From the NCBI RefSeq assembly GCF_002105155.1, contig NW_019029051.1:62001-126000 (forward strand): a stretch of 64,000 nucleotides of DNA, given 5' to 3'. A program made the position numbers and the translations under genes. Source of the stretch: Lobosporangium transversale (taxonomy: Eukaryota; Mortierellomycota; Mortierellomycetes; Mortierellales; Mortierellaceae). The notes under the pieces were generated by a model. The model was given only the letters and a program-made list of their open reading frames with translations, did no database searches and was not told the origin of the DNA. Below, piece by piece: positions 1-10,875 of this stretch. The first letter of the stretch is position 1; the number at the start of each line of letters is the position of its first letter.

Positions 1-86
1 ACATCCTTGACTTGTTCAATCTCGCCCTGTACTTGTTTGATTCTGTCCGCATTAGGGTTTGTTGAAAAGTATTCCTAATTAGAATG

Positions 87-120
<34 letters not shown>

Positions 121-316
121 ATTATCATTTAAGGGAGATCGGGCGGTCTAATAGGCATGTTTTCTGCAGATAACAAAAAAAAAAAGAAAAAAGAAAAAAG
201 AAATCTCGGCAATCGTCCTGACAGATTCCATGTGAAAAAAGTTATAGTTCAATGCAGTACTCTTTGAATGATTGAATGGACAGAAAGAAGGAAAAGGGGT
301 GAATGAAAATAAAAAC

Positions 317-358
<42 letters not shown>

Positions 359-797
359 GCAGGGTTCTTTACCATTTGTTTGGCAATGATCTTTGAGAAT
401 TCGTTCATTCCATATGGTGTTGTAGAACTAAGTGCTTGTTCACGTCCATACTGAGCCAAAAACTTCTCCTTGATGTCCTGTAAGAATGCAAAAGGGATTC
501 GTCTACCAAAAGAATCGTCCGCCATGCACATATATGTCAACCCATCCTCACAGATGTAATGGAAAAGATATCTAATGGTTTATTGATCGATTCACATCCA
601 TGTTTCGTTAACATTAGTTTTTTGTAGCTAAATCATGTCATCAATTAGACTGAGACAAAGCATTTTTTTTTTTTAGTATACCTGTCATAGACATAAGTTA
701 ATTTCGAGTTATTAGGCGGAATCTTTTCAAGGATAGCTTCCGTGACTACAAGGAAAAAGAAGAGTTAATCATTTGTAACAGCTGTATAAGGATCTCA

Positions 798-828
<31 letters not shown>

Positions 829-919
829 GTATAATACCTGTGGTGAAGTTTCCTGATGAGTTTGTGTATTCGGTAAGAATGACATTTCCTCTTGCAACGA
901 GGGCATAAATGATGGACAT
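1..919 (-). CDS. VAMP7-like longin R-SNARE (5' part, runs off window)
   Basis: Longin-domain synaptobrevin (VAMP7/Nyv1 type), expected to work as the R-SNARE in fusion at vacuole or endosome membranes. Exons on the minus strand are 919-838, 745-682, 571-373 and 74 to the window edge; phase closes at each junction. The start MSIIYALVARGNVILTEYT, then NFTT, DRYLFHYICEDGLTYMCMAD and SFGRRIPFAFLQDI are diagnostic longin motifs. The last visible exon enters the SNARE helix (RIKQVQGEIEQVKDV). The zero-layer arginine and C-terminal membrane anchor lie outside the window. Intron 3 holds an (AAT)n microsatellite near 319-357 and a long A run near 90-117. ATG at 919 is chosen because it begins exactly at the conserved longin start. 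Family call is firm; the exact VAMP7 versus Nyv1 orthology is inferred. Confidence 0.9.
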
Positions 920-1408
920 GGTTGTTGAAGCTGTAATGAAGTAGAGAGTGAGAGAGTGAGAGAGTGAGGGAGAAAGAGAGGGTGAATGGGTTGTGATGAA
1001 TTGAATGCAAATGCGGAAAAAGATTGGAGGAAAGAAAGAAGCATATAAATGAAATTGTGCTGGTATGCGGGAAAATCAAATTCTTTGGAATCACTGTCAC
1101 CTATTGGCATTTAATGTACAATTCATTTAATCCCTGTTCTGCGTGTGGTACAGATGTCTCCTTCTCCTTCTTCCAACTCTTTTTTTTTTTTTTCTTCCCT
1201 TCCTCTCCCTTTTTCTTTTTTCTTCTTGGTATGCAAAGCATTTTTAGCTTTTTTTCTTTTATTTATTTTTTTATTTATTTTCTTTTATTTTTTTTCAAAA
1301 GATCTATTAATGATAATAAAAAAAGGAACAAGGTAGTAGGGTAGTATGAATTGAGTAGAGTAGATTCTCGTAAAAAAAAAAATTTAGAAATACAACGAGA
1401 AGTAGAAT
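920..1408. other. Intergenic, promoter side of SNARE gene
   Basis: No gene seen. It lies between the SNARE start and the end of the TFIIA gamma gene. It holds a GAGAGTGA-type purine repeat near 945-985 (likely 5' UTR or promoter of the SNARE) and several T-rich runs. Reading frames here are phenylalanine or lysine runs from homopolymers. Confidence 0.5.
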
Positions 1409-2266
1409 CTAGACTTCGCCCGGAACTCTGGCCTTGCAGGCAACAATTTTGACTTTGTCTGCAGTCACAGATTCATTGTCATAACGGAAGGTTGGACTCG
1501 ACAGTACAAAGGTCCATACATCATCCAAAGATCGGTAGTTATCAAGATGGGCCTTCAGGTTGATTGCATTAGAAAGTAAGAGTCAGTTTTACTTTTTCCT
1601 TGATTTGGTGCAATGCATATCATTCATGAATCTAATCAATTCCTTTTTTCCTTCTTTTGCATACCTTGAAAGTAGCACGGGTACGGACGCGTGTGCTCAG
1701 TGCATCAGCAATACTCATGTCAAACTGTGATACAATTTTAAAGATGTCTTTATAAGTTGTAGCAAACGATCTAACAATGGCTGTAATCATCCAACCAACA
1801 CAAGTCGAATCCCTCTGATAGACCATCTTTTTACCTGTGCAAGGACTCGCATGGCCAACTGAGGGTTGATATGACCAGATTGAATTAACTCATCCAAGGA
1901 GTCAATCAATGACAGTCCAATGCTATTACCCAAGACCAAGGTCAAAAAAAAAATAAAAATGCATGGTGAGAAGAGCCACGATAAATCATTACACTACAAA
2001 TGACATGCAGTGTGTGCATTTGAATGGCAAAAACAACACTACAAAACACCCATGTCACATTTTGTCGAGCTTGTCTTTCATTCCTGTCTCTATTCCTCCC
2101 ATGGATAAGAGGCAACGTGGACGAGCACACACCGCACACACACATTGCACCACATGATGGACTAAAAGTTGAGCATGCTAGATTTCTTGCTTTTGTCCTT
2201 TTTATTTAATTAATGCAATTGTGGAAGGTACCTGCTTTTACGATAGTGCTCATAGTACTGTGACAT
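1409..2266 (-). CDS. TOA2: Transcription initiation factor TFIIA small (gamma) subunit
   Basis: Small subunit of general factor TFIIA, which stabilises TBP on the TATA box. Exons 2266-2232, 1922-1835, 1724-1665 and 1552-1409 encode 108 aa with all phases closing; yeast and human orthologues are of similar size. Recognisable family segments are YYEHYRKSSIG at the start, LIDSLDELIQSGHINPQLA (helical bundle), then LDNYRSLDDVWTFVL and ADKVKIVACKA near the C-terminus (beta-barrel that packs on the large subunit). ATG at 2266 matches the family N-terminus. Notable: the gene for the partner large subunit (TOA1) is on the plus strand about 11 kb away. Confidence 0.95.
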
Positions 2267-2684
2267 GGCTTTTTCTTCCACAATTGCAACAGATCAGCAC
2301 AGAAGAAGAGATGAAAGAAATGGTTTCTTTTTTTATTCTCAATGCATTCGCCACGCCTTTAAATAGAGCACATGATTGAATATGTCACCAGCATTAATTC
2401 CAGGTATCATTCGGTTCGAGTGCCACTTGAGTAGAGGAGACCTGCAGGACGATCGTTATTTCCATATACGCCTTACGTTTTAATAAGTGCCCTGATCGCG
2501 AGCGTAATCTTTAGCATGAAATACCAAATGCTCTACTACAGATAAAATAGAATGGGCGTAGGCAACAACTGACTCCGGAAATTCATTTTCTTGTTCTCGA
2601 TCTATTTTTTTTTTTTTTTTTTTCCTGATCAAGAACAATAACCACTATTCCACTCCCTCCCGTACACATCCATAATCAATCGTC
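2267..2684. promoter_or_regulatory. Divergent intergenic region TOA2 / PRPP synthetase
   Basis: No gene seen. The region separates the minus-strand TFIIA gamma start from the plus-strand PRPP synthetase start, so it should carry both promoters. It contains a T17 run near 2606-2622. No specific factor site is claimed. Confidence 0.4.
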
Positions 2685-4017
2685 ATGCGCAACATTGTTG
2701 TTTTCAGTGGTATGCACTTTCTGTTTCGAACTTCATTTTAAATATTGTTATTACTTAAAGCTCCCTACATTCCCCATACTTTGTATACATCCTCAACCTA
2801 CGACTTGAAGAATTCATTGTTTTTTCGAAATAGCCATTCGTTTCTACTCACTTGAAACTTTTGTCTTAACTACAATGCCATTCGTTTAGGAAGTTCTCAC
2901 CCCGCATTGGTCGACCAGATCTGTGCACGCCTCGGTATTCAGCCAGGCAAGGTGAAACTGTCCAAGTTTGCCAATAAGGAGACCAATGTGGAGATCGGTG
3001 ATAGTGTTCGCAACAAGGATGTCTTTATCATTCAGTCTGGATGCGGTGCCGTGAATGACAATCTCATGGAGCTGCTCATCATGCTTGGTATGTTCCTCAC
3101 TAACCTGTGCTTATTATTACCACTTGAGCTTGTATTGCCTTTAATAATCTCGAGTCATCAGATGGCGTCATGATGCTGCTTGTCCTTGCTCACCTCTGTC
3201 ACTTCGTTGCCTGCATTGACCGTTCTCACCACCAGCCTTATCAGTCTAACAAATGGTCACCCTACTTACTGTTCTTTTTCTTGACCCATCTTGTTCAAAG
3301 TCTAACGTTCAATGCATCATCTTGTTCTATACACATCTATTTGATTTCAATCGTTCAACGGATTTCTATTAGCTGCCTGCAAGACTGCCAGCGCTCGCCG
3401 TATAACTGCAGTGATTCCTTGCTTCCCCTATGCTCGCCAACCTGATGCACCCTACAAGAAGAATGGCATGCCCCTTTCCCGTGTGCCTCCGAATGTGTTT
3501 TTTGGTTACACCGGTTCCAATACCCCTTTCTCCTTGCCCGTCACTCCTGCCGGCACTCCTCTGCAGACCCCTAGCATTGACCGCAAGAACCCTTTCGATA
3601 AGATGTTTGACTCTACTAATGAATCCAATTCTGATATTGAGTCCGCTGCAACTTCTCCCACGCTTTCGCCTTCAACTACTGGAGGCAATGGAAATGCAGT
3701 ACCGACTTTGAGACCAGAGACCGGTGGTAGTACAGATTCTGTCAAGAAAGGAATCATTCCAGCTCGTGGCAACCGTCACCATACGATCCCACAGCCTTCA
3801 CATCTCCACATCCCTGGTATCAATGGTGCTGGATCTTCTACATCCCATTCGCAAACATGTGTAACAAGTGACCAGGTCAATCCACAGAAGGCTGGATACA
3901 AACATTGGGTTGCCCGCTCTGGAACCTTGATAGCCAACTTGCTCGTGACTGCTGGTAAGACTAACATCTTTTTGTAATGCGTCATTTTGCACGTTGGGGT
4001 TACATGCTAAGACATTC

Positions 4018-4057
<40 letters not shown>

Positions 4058-4668
4058 TAGGTGCTGATCATATTATTACGATGGATCTGCACGACCCCCA
4101 GTTCCAAGGTTTCTTCGATATTCCTGTTGACAATCTCTATGGACAGCCTTTGATGGTCAAATATATCCGTGAGCGCATCCCAGACTGGCAAGATGCTGTT
4201 GTGGTTTCACCCGACGCAGGTGGAGCTAAGCGCGCAACGGTGATTGCAGACAAGCTTGGTATGGAGTTTGCATTGATTCACAAGGAACGTCGTCAAATAC
4301 AGGCCCCTCATAAGCCAGATATGATGCTTGTGGGAGATGTAAAGGGCAAAACATGCATCTTGGTGGATGACATTGCGGATACATCGTTTACAATCACCAA
4401 AGCCGCCAAAGTATTGCAACAGAACGGAGCTCAAAAGATTTACGCCATTATTACCCATGCGATTATGTCGGGCGATGCCATTATGAGGATTCAGAGCTCA
4501 TGCATTGATCAAGTGATTGTTAGCAACAGTATTCCTCAAGAAGATCATCTGCAGAGATGTCCCAAGATGAAGGTCTTCAATGTTGCGCCTATCTTTGCTG
4601 AGGCCATTCGTAGGATACATAACGGCGAGAGTGTCAGCATGCTGTTTGATGTTATGGATCTGATTTAA
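2685..4668 (+). CDS. Ribose-phosphate pyrophosphokinase (PRPP synthetase), long-insert fungal type
   Basis: Makes phosphoribosyl pyrophosphate from ribose 5-phosphate and ATP for purine, pyrimidine, NAD, histidine and tryptophan synthesis. Exons 2685-2709, 2890-3087, 3373-3954 and 4061-4668 give 470 aa. Seen: N-terminal [36 protein letters not shown] with the flexible-loop [33 protein letters not shown] and the PRPP-binding VDDIADT (DDMADT in many relatives). Bacterial enzymes have about 315 aa; the extra length is a Ser/Thr/Pro-rich insert at about residues 118-250, between [12 protein letters not shown] and the metal-binding half. Yeast Prs1 and Prs5 also carry non-homologous inserts, so this is most likely a Prs1-like subunit of a hetero-oligomer; that assignment is inference. 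Intron 3 is a T-then-A homopolymer. Confidence 0.92.
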
Positions 4669-4872
4669 TCATTCAAACACACAAGATTAAAAAAAAAAAA
4701 AAAAAAAAAAGTTTAAACTTTTTTTTTTCTTCCTTTTCTATCAACCCGAGCCAGGTAGTGTTTGGAGCTTAGCCACTTTGTAACTCATTGCATTTCACAC
4801 ATTAAACGCATATCTCATCACCTAATAATCAAAATCATGTGTCCAGTATTATTACTATTATAATGAAAGGTT

Positions 4873-6399
4873 TTAATGACTTAGTGAATGCGTACGTTCT
4901 TCGGATTCTTGTCTATCATTGACAGGTTCTGATTGTTGATAAGAGGCCATGGTTGTTGAAGGCACTACCTGGTTGACAGAAGTATCTAAAGTTGATTCAT
5001 CTTCATTTACCAAGATACTATACAATCCTCCAGGTTGACTTCCAGAAGGAGATAAGACCATGCTCTCGACTCTAGAATGGGTTCGACTTCGGTGTTGGCG
5101 TGGGTGATAATGTCTACTATGGCGGTGATGGTGGTGATGATGATGGCGATGAGTAGAAGGGTGGAGGCCGATGATACGTAACCTTCCTGTGTAATAAAGC
5201 CATTGGATAAAAATGGAGACATCAAACATGAGTGTTCCTGAGGAGCCGAGAACATAAGGTACAGCTTCACGCAGGAATTTGCGGCGAGTTTCTGGGTTGA
5301 CAGCTGCACTCGAATTAAGGATCGAGAGCGTGTAGCTTAAATTTCCCATGGCAGCCCAAAAGAACATTAAAATGGAAAGACCTTGGACTGACTTTCTCTT
5401 GAACTGGACAAAGACAAGGAAAGAAGAATAAAATAAATAAATAATAATTAATGGCTTTCTAATCATCCTGTTCTAGTCATTTCCTTTTTCTTTTTCTTTT
5501 TTTTTTTTTATCCTTTTATTAGAAAATATAAAGAAAAAAAAATGTCACGTACATTCTTCCAGAGCTGAGGCATGCGACTAGACAGGTAAAACACAGTGCA
5601 GACCCAAGCAAAGATACGGCCCAATTGAACAATATTTTGATCTGGTGGATCGTTAGTGGGGTTATCTGTAAAAACTGCACCCATTCCTCCTTGATCTCCA
5701 TCAATGGCACGAGCAAAGACGCGTCCAGAAATAGGGCCTCCATTATTCAATCCATAATGTCTCGACCCACTGTGATCTTGTAATGCTGGAAGGGTTTGTT
5801 TCATGGTCAATAAGGTTAAACCGAACAGGACCATGGAGGTGCTACAAATATTGCATGTAATAGATTAAGGTTAGGCAAAAGTAAATGCATTTTAATGCGC
5901 CTTTTTTCTTTTTCTTTTTTAAAGAGAAAAAAGAAGTGAGATGTTCCTTGTTCATTACGTTCTTCGGTGGCCGATATCGGATGTTGTAGTTAGCTTTCTA
6001 GAGCGATTCCTTTGCATCAAAGATGTGTTAGCCTCTGTGTGCTCAAGATCACGAGGTATTAGCCCGTCTTCCAGGTGATTCTCATCACCCGATGCTGCTG
6101 CGAAGATATCGGGAGAGGTAACATGTCTAGACTGCAGCAGACGAGATTGCGAACGAGAGTGAGAGCGATGGTGTGAATGCTGGTGGCGGCGATTATTCTT
6201 ATTATTACTGTTGTTATTGTTATCAATCTCCAAAGTCTCTGGTAATAATTCTGCAACTTCGAGTTCTGACGCGAGTTGTTTCTCACGATATTCTCGAAAA
6301 GAATAATAAATCCATTGACTAAAGAGAATAATATCTGCGATACAAAAGTAGATTGCCAAATATAACTAGAATATTATATTGTCCATAACCCCGGGGATG

Positions 6400-6443
<44 letters not shown>

Positions 6444-6893
6444 AAAGAGAAATAGAAAGAAAATTTAGCCTTTTCGTTTTTCAGCAAGTACAAAATGCGA
6501 AGGAAACATGGATTTTATTGGCATAATACCTGGAAAGGGAGTTGGTGGGTGAGGATACATCCTATCAAATTACTGATGTCACCTACAGTCATAAACCACA
6601 TTATAGTGAATAATAGTCAAAAACAGTGATCCATTTCATTAGTGCTTGCTATTCCAAAAGTCTTTTTTTTTGCCGCAGAGAGTTTTTTATCATTCACATA
6701 CCAAGTAACCAATTGATCAAGAAGGGCAGTGAGAGAGATGCTTGAAAAAAAAAAAAAAAAAAAAAAAAAAGGAGTCATTTCTGGTGAGTTTCGATTTTCG
6801 TTAAAAATAAACATGTGTGGATCAGACAACAAAAGTCTTTTTGGCTACCTGCAGAACCTAGCTTGAAGTTTTCAATAATTTGCCTAGATAAAG

Positions 6894-6927
<34 letters not shown>

Positions 6928-7425
6928 AAAAGCGGGCCTTCTTTCTTTTAGCAATCATTTTTTTAACGAAGATCAACGTACGGAATCTGAGCATTCAGCC
7001 AGCAGAAAATGGAAACGTATCCTAATCAATTGAAGCAATCAATAGATTTGTTGGAAAAGACAAAAAAAAGGGGTCAGTCAGTAAGAATGACCATGTGAGA
7101 GGTCCAGTGAGTGCTCAACCTTAAAAAGCTTCTTTCTTATTGTTCAATGCTTCGCCCACAATGCCACCATGCCACACCACAATACAGGAGATGAGTCCCT
7201 TTTTCTTTTTTCTTTTTTTCTACTTGCCTATTAAGAAACTAAACGCTTCTCTTTGCGTCGTCACACATTCACCAAACAGTGTCTAAAGATAAAAAAAAAA
7301 AAAAACGAAGTCTGGTTAAAATCATTTTGATTAAACTCATTTTACATGGACGAAAAAAAAAGGTAGACTCTATTCGACACTTTTACCTGGATCCATTCAA
7401 TGCATTGTGCTTGCTGACCTTCCAT
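4873..7425 (-). CDS. PQ-loop vacuolar/lysosomal basic amino-acid transporter (Ypq/PQLC2 family)
   Basis: Seven-helix PQ-loop protein, by family an exporter of cationic amino acids from the vacuole. Nine exons: 7425-7387, 7282-7228, 7021-6982, 6883-6849, 6740-6702, 6582-6530, 6365-5959, 5841-5553, 5403-4873; total 495 aa, every phase closes. PQ motif 1 is LNAQIPQIIENF and PQ motif 2 is SSRMPQLWKNFKRKSVQGLS. Other family marks are NWLLGDISNLIGCILTHQLP, FCIADIILFSQWIYYS and GSSGTLMFDVSIFIQWLYY. Intron 2 has a GC donor (AG/GCAAGT at 7228-7223), the only non-GT donor seen in the window. Two long hydrophilic loops are rich in His, Arg and Ser, one ending in a run of seven consecutive histidines. 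The fungal family is usually shorter; the extra length is in the loops. Homopolymer-bearing introns include T24A23 at 6400-6446. Confidence 0.9.
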
Positions 7426-8071
7426 CACATGCAGAGAAGAAAAAGACGTAAAGTAACAGAATCAGAGTACGGGTGATAATGAGCTAGTTTTTTTTTTTTT
7501 TTTTTTTTTTTAGAGAAAAAAAACTTCTTTAGATAGAGTAGGGCTTTTTTTTTTTTTTTTTTCCCTTTCTTTTAAACAGCTCCGCTACGGAGATAAGGAT
7601 GGGGTAGGGAAAGGGTGAGAGCAGAGAACAGACTCTGACAGGGATTGGGAAAGGAACGAAGTTAATAGGAAAGAAGAAGAAGAAAAAGGAAAAGAGAAAA
7701 ATAGGGGAATGTTTATGAAAATAGTATCAGTGGAGAAGGATGACCACAGGGTGGTTTGTACCTCGAAATCACAGGTGACCTTTCCCTTGTCGCACATTCG
7801 ATTGAATAGCGTGGATTGGGATCAGGGGTAAAGGGTTGTTGGACCTGGAAAGGCATCCAAAGAGTCGCAAATTAATCCGTAACTGCAATTTTTATTCTTT
7901 TTGTACATGAAACGATCTGTCTAGTAAAAGAAAAGAAAAGAAAAAAAAGGTCTTTATGGCAAAAGTTAATTCATACTGATCAGATTGAGTAATGCAAATA
8001 ATACAAATAATACTCAGGAACAATGAATATCATATTCACTTGAGAAAATTATATTGAGTCATAGCGTACAA

Positions 8072-8142
<71 letters not shown>

Positions 8143-8211
8143 GATTTGAGATCCTTGTCTTCTTCCTCAATTCTCATTTAATCAGAATTCAGAAAAAAAA
8201 AAAAAAAGGTC
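7426..8211. promoter_or_regulatory. Divergent intergenic region PQ-loop / P-protein
   Basis: Between two divergent starts. It contains a T35-C-TTT-A27 near-palindrome at 8075-8140 just upstream of the P-protein ATG and a GA/CT-rich block at 7600-7710. A short minus-strand open stretch at 7840-7750 (reading PDPNPRYSIECATRE) has splice-like borders but no recognised family; it is left unassigned. Confidence 0.35.
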
Positions 8212-9670
8212 ATGTCATTGAATCTTCCAACTCTTCGTCAGCAGATTGACTCGCTTGATCACAAGCTCATCACCCTATTGAATGAACGTGCGCAAGTCAG
8301 CCTTGATATCGGGGCTGCCAAGCGACAGGCAGCAGCAGCAACTAGCAATGGTGACTCACCAGAGGAGGATAACACTCATGTTTATATCCCTGGAAGAGAG
8401 AAGCAGGTTTTTGAAAAGGTCATGCGGTTGAATCCTGGTCCACTTGCCAATGAAAACTTGTGTGCTATCTATCGTGAGATCATGTCTGCCTCTATTGCTC
8501 TTCAGAAGGATGTTCTCGTCGCCTATCTTGGACCTGTCGGTAGCTTCTCACACGATGTAAGCAAAGCCGATGTATCATCGCGATCCACTCTCCTCCATTC
8601 AACAACATTTATGAAACGAGGCAATAGCATGACTAACAACGATAAAAAAAAGAATATCGAGGTACATGAGACATATACTAATCATATCGATGTTATAGGC
8701 TAGCATGAAGAGATTCGGCGACAGTGTGCAATATGCTTCGCAAGGAACAATCGCAGATGTGTTTGAGGCAGTGGAACGTGGTCGTTGTCAGTATGGTGTT
8801 GTGCCGTTTGAGAACTCAATTGCTGGATCAGTCGTACCTACACTAGACAAGTTCATCAAGTCCAAGGTCAAGATCAGAGCTGAAACATATCTTCCTGTGC
8901 ACCATTATCTTCTCTCCAAGACTTCTGCAGAGGCTGTCCGTCGTGTATATTCCCATCCAGTGGTAAAGTTCAGAATTTTATTTTATTTTATTTTTTTTCG
9001 ATTTTCAGAAGAAGTAACTGAGGGGCTCTTGGAACTTCTTGCTTATAGGCGTTGGCCCAATGCCAGACCTTCCTAAAAAACAATTTCAAGGGAATCGAAT
9101 TGGTCCCGTGTGCCTCAACTTCAGAAGCTGCTCAGTTAGCATCCAAGGAGAAGTTTGCTGCGGCAATCTGTAACAAGGTCTGTGCTGATATTTATGGATT
9201 GGACATTCTTCATGCAGACATTGAAGACCAACAAGGTAATTTGAATAAAACCCCAGAGAATCAAAGTACATCAGCTGCATCGGCATTTTGATATGTTCTT
9301 CCAACTTACTGGAAAATAAAAAACAAAATCAATAGATAATACGACACGATTCTTTATAATTTCAGATGCATGGGATGCACCCACGGCGAGTGACAAGACA
9401 TTGTTGATGTTCACAGTGGATCATCGTCTGCCAGGAGCACTCTGTGATGGACTTAAGGTGTTCAAGGATCACAACTTGAATTTAACCAAGATTGATAGTC
9501 GCCCATCATTGCTTAAGCCATGGCACTATGTTTTCTTTGTCGAATGTGCAGGCGTTCATGGCGACAGCGAGGTGATGAGCACAGTCATTGAGGAATTGGG
9601 CAAATACTGCCTAGATGTGAAGATTGTAGGCACATATCCAGATCAAAGACCCCAGGACTTGCACTATTAA
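8212..9670 (+). CDS. Bifunctional chorismate mutase - prephenate dehydratase (P-protein)
   Basis: Phenylalanine synthesis: chorismate to prephenate to phenylpyruvate. Exons 8212-8556, 8699-8962, 9049-9235 and 9336-9670 give 376 aa. Domains in order: AroQ-type chorismate mutase at residues 1-105 (LRQQIDSLDHKLITLLNERA, then YIPGREKQV and IYREIMSASIALQK); prephenate dehydratase at 110-280 (VAYLGPVGSFSHDA, VPFENSIAGSV, and the catalytic TRF in DNTTRFF); ACT regulatory domain to the end, with the phenylalanine-binding GAL and a variant IDSRP for the usual ESRP. The order and linker are those of bacterial P-proteins. In yeast the same steps are separate enzymes (Aro7 and Pha2), so this fusion is noteworthy; transfer from bacteria is only an inference. 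Asparagine-glutamate-rich insert at residues ~42-58. Confidence 0.93.
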
Positions 9671-10283
9671 CTTTTTTTCCTCCCTTCCTCTATCTTTTGT
9701 CAAAGTGGATAAGGATGATCATGGTTAAGAATAAAGGACCCGGGATAGGCAGAAATGAGTCAGGTCATCAATGTTGATTAAAATATATTTTTTTAAAGGT
9801 CCCAGATTCAGCCACATTGGTGGCGTAATTTCCGCTTCTGGTCTGCATGTCTCCGATGTGAAATTAAAAAAAAAAGTCACGGAAAGGAATCTTGTGATGG
9901 CACGACGGGGAAAAAAGCATTATATTCTCGAGCCATTTGAATAGAGAATACTTCTGTACAGACGATATTTCTTCATCCAGTGAAGAAGCAAATTGTTTAA
10001 TATTGTCCGTTGTCTATTTAGAAAATAATACACAAAAAAAAGGGAAGGATTCTATGTAAAAAAAAAAAAGTGATCAAATGGACAGTGTAGCAATGAAGAG
10101 GTGCAAGGGCACCAGTCATACCACTACACTTTGTTGTTTTGTTGTTGTTTGTAAATGTTGTTTTTTCTTATGAAAATACAGAGTAGGTGGAGAGAGCAAA
10201 AGAATGGATGCCTGACTATAATATGCTTGTTATTGTTGTTATTGTTATTGTTTGTTGATACTTGTCGTTCTTAGTTGTTTTCG
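9671..10283. other. Intergenic between convergent genes
   Basis: 3' flanks of the P-protein and COX17 genes. No coding signal was seen. GTT/TTG-rich simple sequence at 10130-10260 and short A runs. Confidence 0.4.
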
Positions 10284-10487
10284 CTAGATCTTGAATCCGA
10301 GATCACGTAAGCATTGTTGGTGGGCCTTGATAAGCTCAAGGCAGTTCTCTTCGCCCTGGTTAAAGACACACTGATCGCGAGCCTTCTTGGTTTCGGGACA
10401 AGCACAGCATGGCTTGAGAGGCTTGCCATCCTTTCCGATAGGAACAGTTGTAGTCTCCGCAGCAGGAGCGATGGTAGTGGCAGCCAT
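10284..10487 (-). CDS. COX17: Cytochrome c oxidase copper chaperone Cox17
   Basis: Small CHCH-type copper chaperone of the mitochondrial intermembrane space that hands Cu(I) to Sco1 and Cox11. Single coding exon, 67 aa. Seen: [20 protein letters not shown] with the CCxC copper site, then [19 protein letters not shown], giving the twin Cx9C pairs needed for Mia40-dependent folding. ATG at 10487 (MAATTIAPA) gives the usual short disordered N-terminus. An in-frame ATG at 10571 would add 28 mostly hydrophobic residues like a signal sequence; this is unlikely for a Mia40 substrate and is treated as 5' UTR. Confidence 0.93.
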   Translation of the reverse strand: MAATTIAPAAETTTVPIGKDGKPLKPCCACPETKKARDQCVFNQGEENCLELIKAHQQCLRDLGFKI

Positions 10488-10875
10488 GATGGGTGGTAAT
10501 TTATAGAATGCACTGACTAAGAAGAGTAAAGAAGTGAATGTGAAGGAGAGTAAGAGAGAGGTCAAATTCATTTGTCATTCGATCTTCGGAGTGGTGTCCC
10601 AAAAAGGAAAAATATCCACACCGGAATTAACTGAGAACGTGATTTTTAAAATGTAATTCCTTCCAAAGATACTCCTCCAAATACAATGCGCTCCTTGCAT
10701 TGCATGTATTGAATTGTTCTCAATACCCATTCTTTTCCTTCTTTTCTTTCTCTCTTTCTTCTATTCCTCTTTCTTTAATCTCTTCTCACCACCCCACTAA
10801 TTCTCCTACTCTTCATATCTCTTACTCTACTATCTTTTTATTACGTAACGACAGTAACGTTTAATAAGCACGGCA
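10488..10875. promoter_or_regulatory. Divergent promoter region COX17 / CDK1
   Basis: Pyrimidine-rich stretch 10735-10830 directly upstream of the kinase start, typical of fungal 5' UTRs. No RNA gene or repeat recognised. Confidence 0.4.

Noticed and set aside
2395..2450. tRNA-like GGTTCGAGTGCC box
   Set aside because: No matching A box or acceptor stem could be paired around it.
3994..4060. Apparent N-terminal Phe/Lys-rich extension on the last PRPP synthetase exon
   Set aside because: It is translation of the T/A homopolymer intron; the acceptor CTAG at 4057-4060 gives the conserved join.
7750..7860. Extra minus-strand exon upstream of the PQ-loop gene
   Set aside because: The transporter model already starts with a family-consistent ATG exon at 7425, and this stretch matches no known family.
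10284..10571. 95-aa COX17 with signal-like leader
   Set aside because: Cox17 is imported through Mia40 and needs no signal peptide; the shorter start fits the family.
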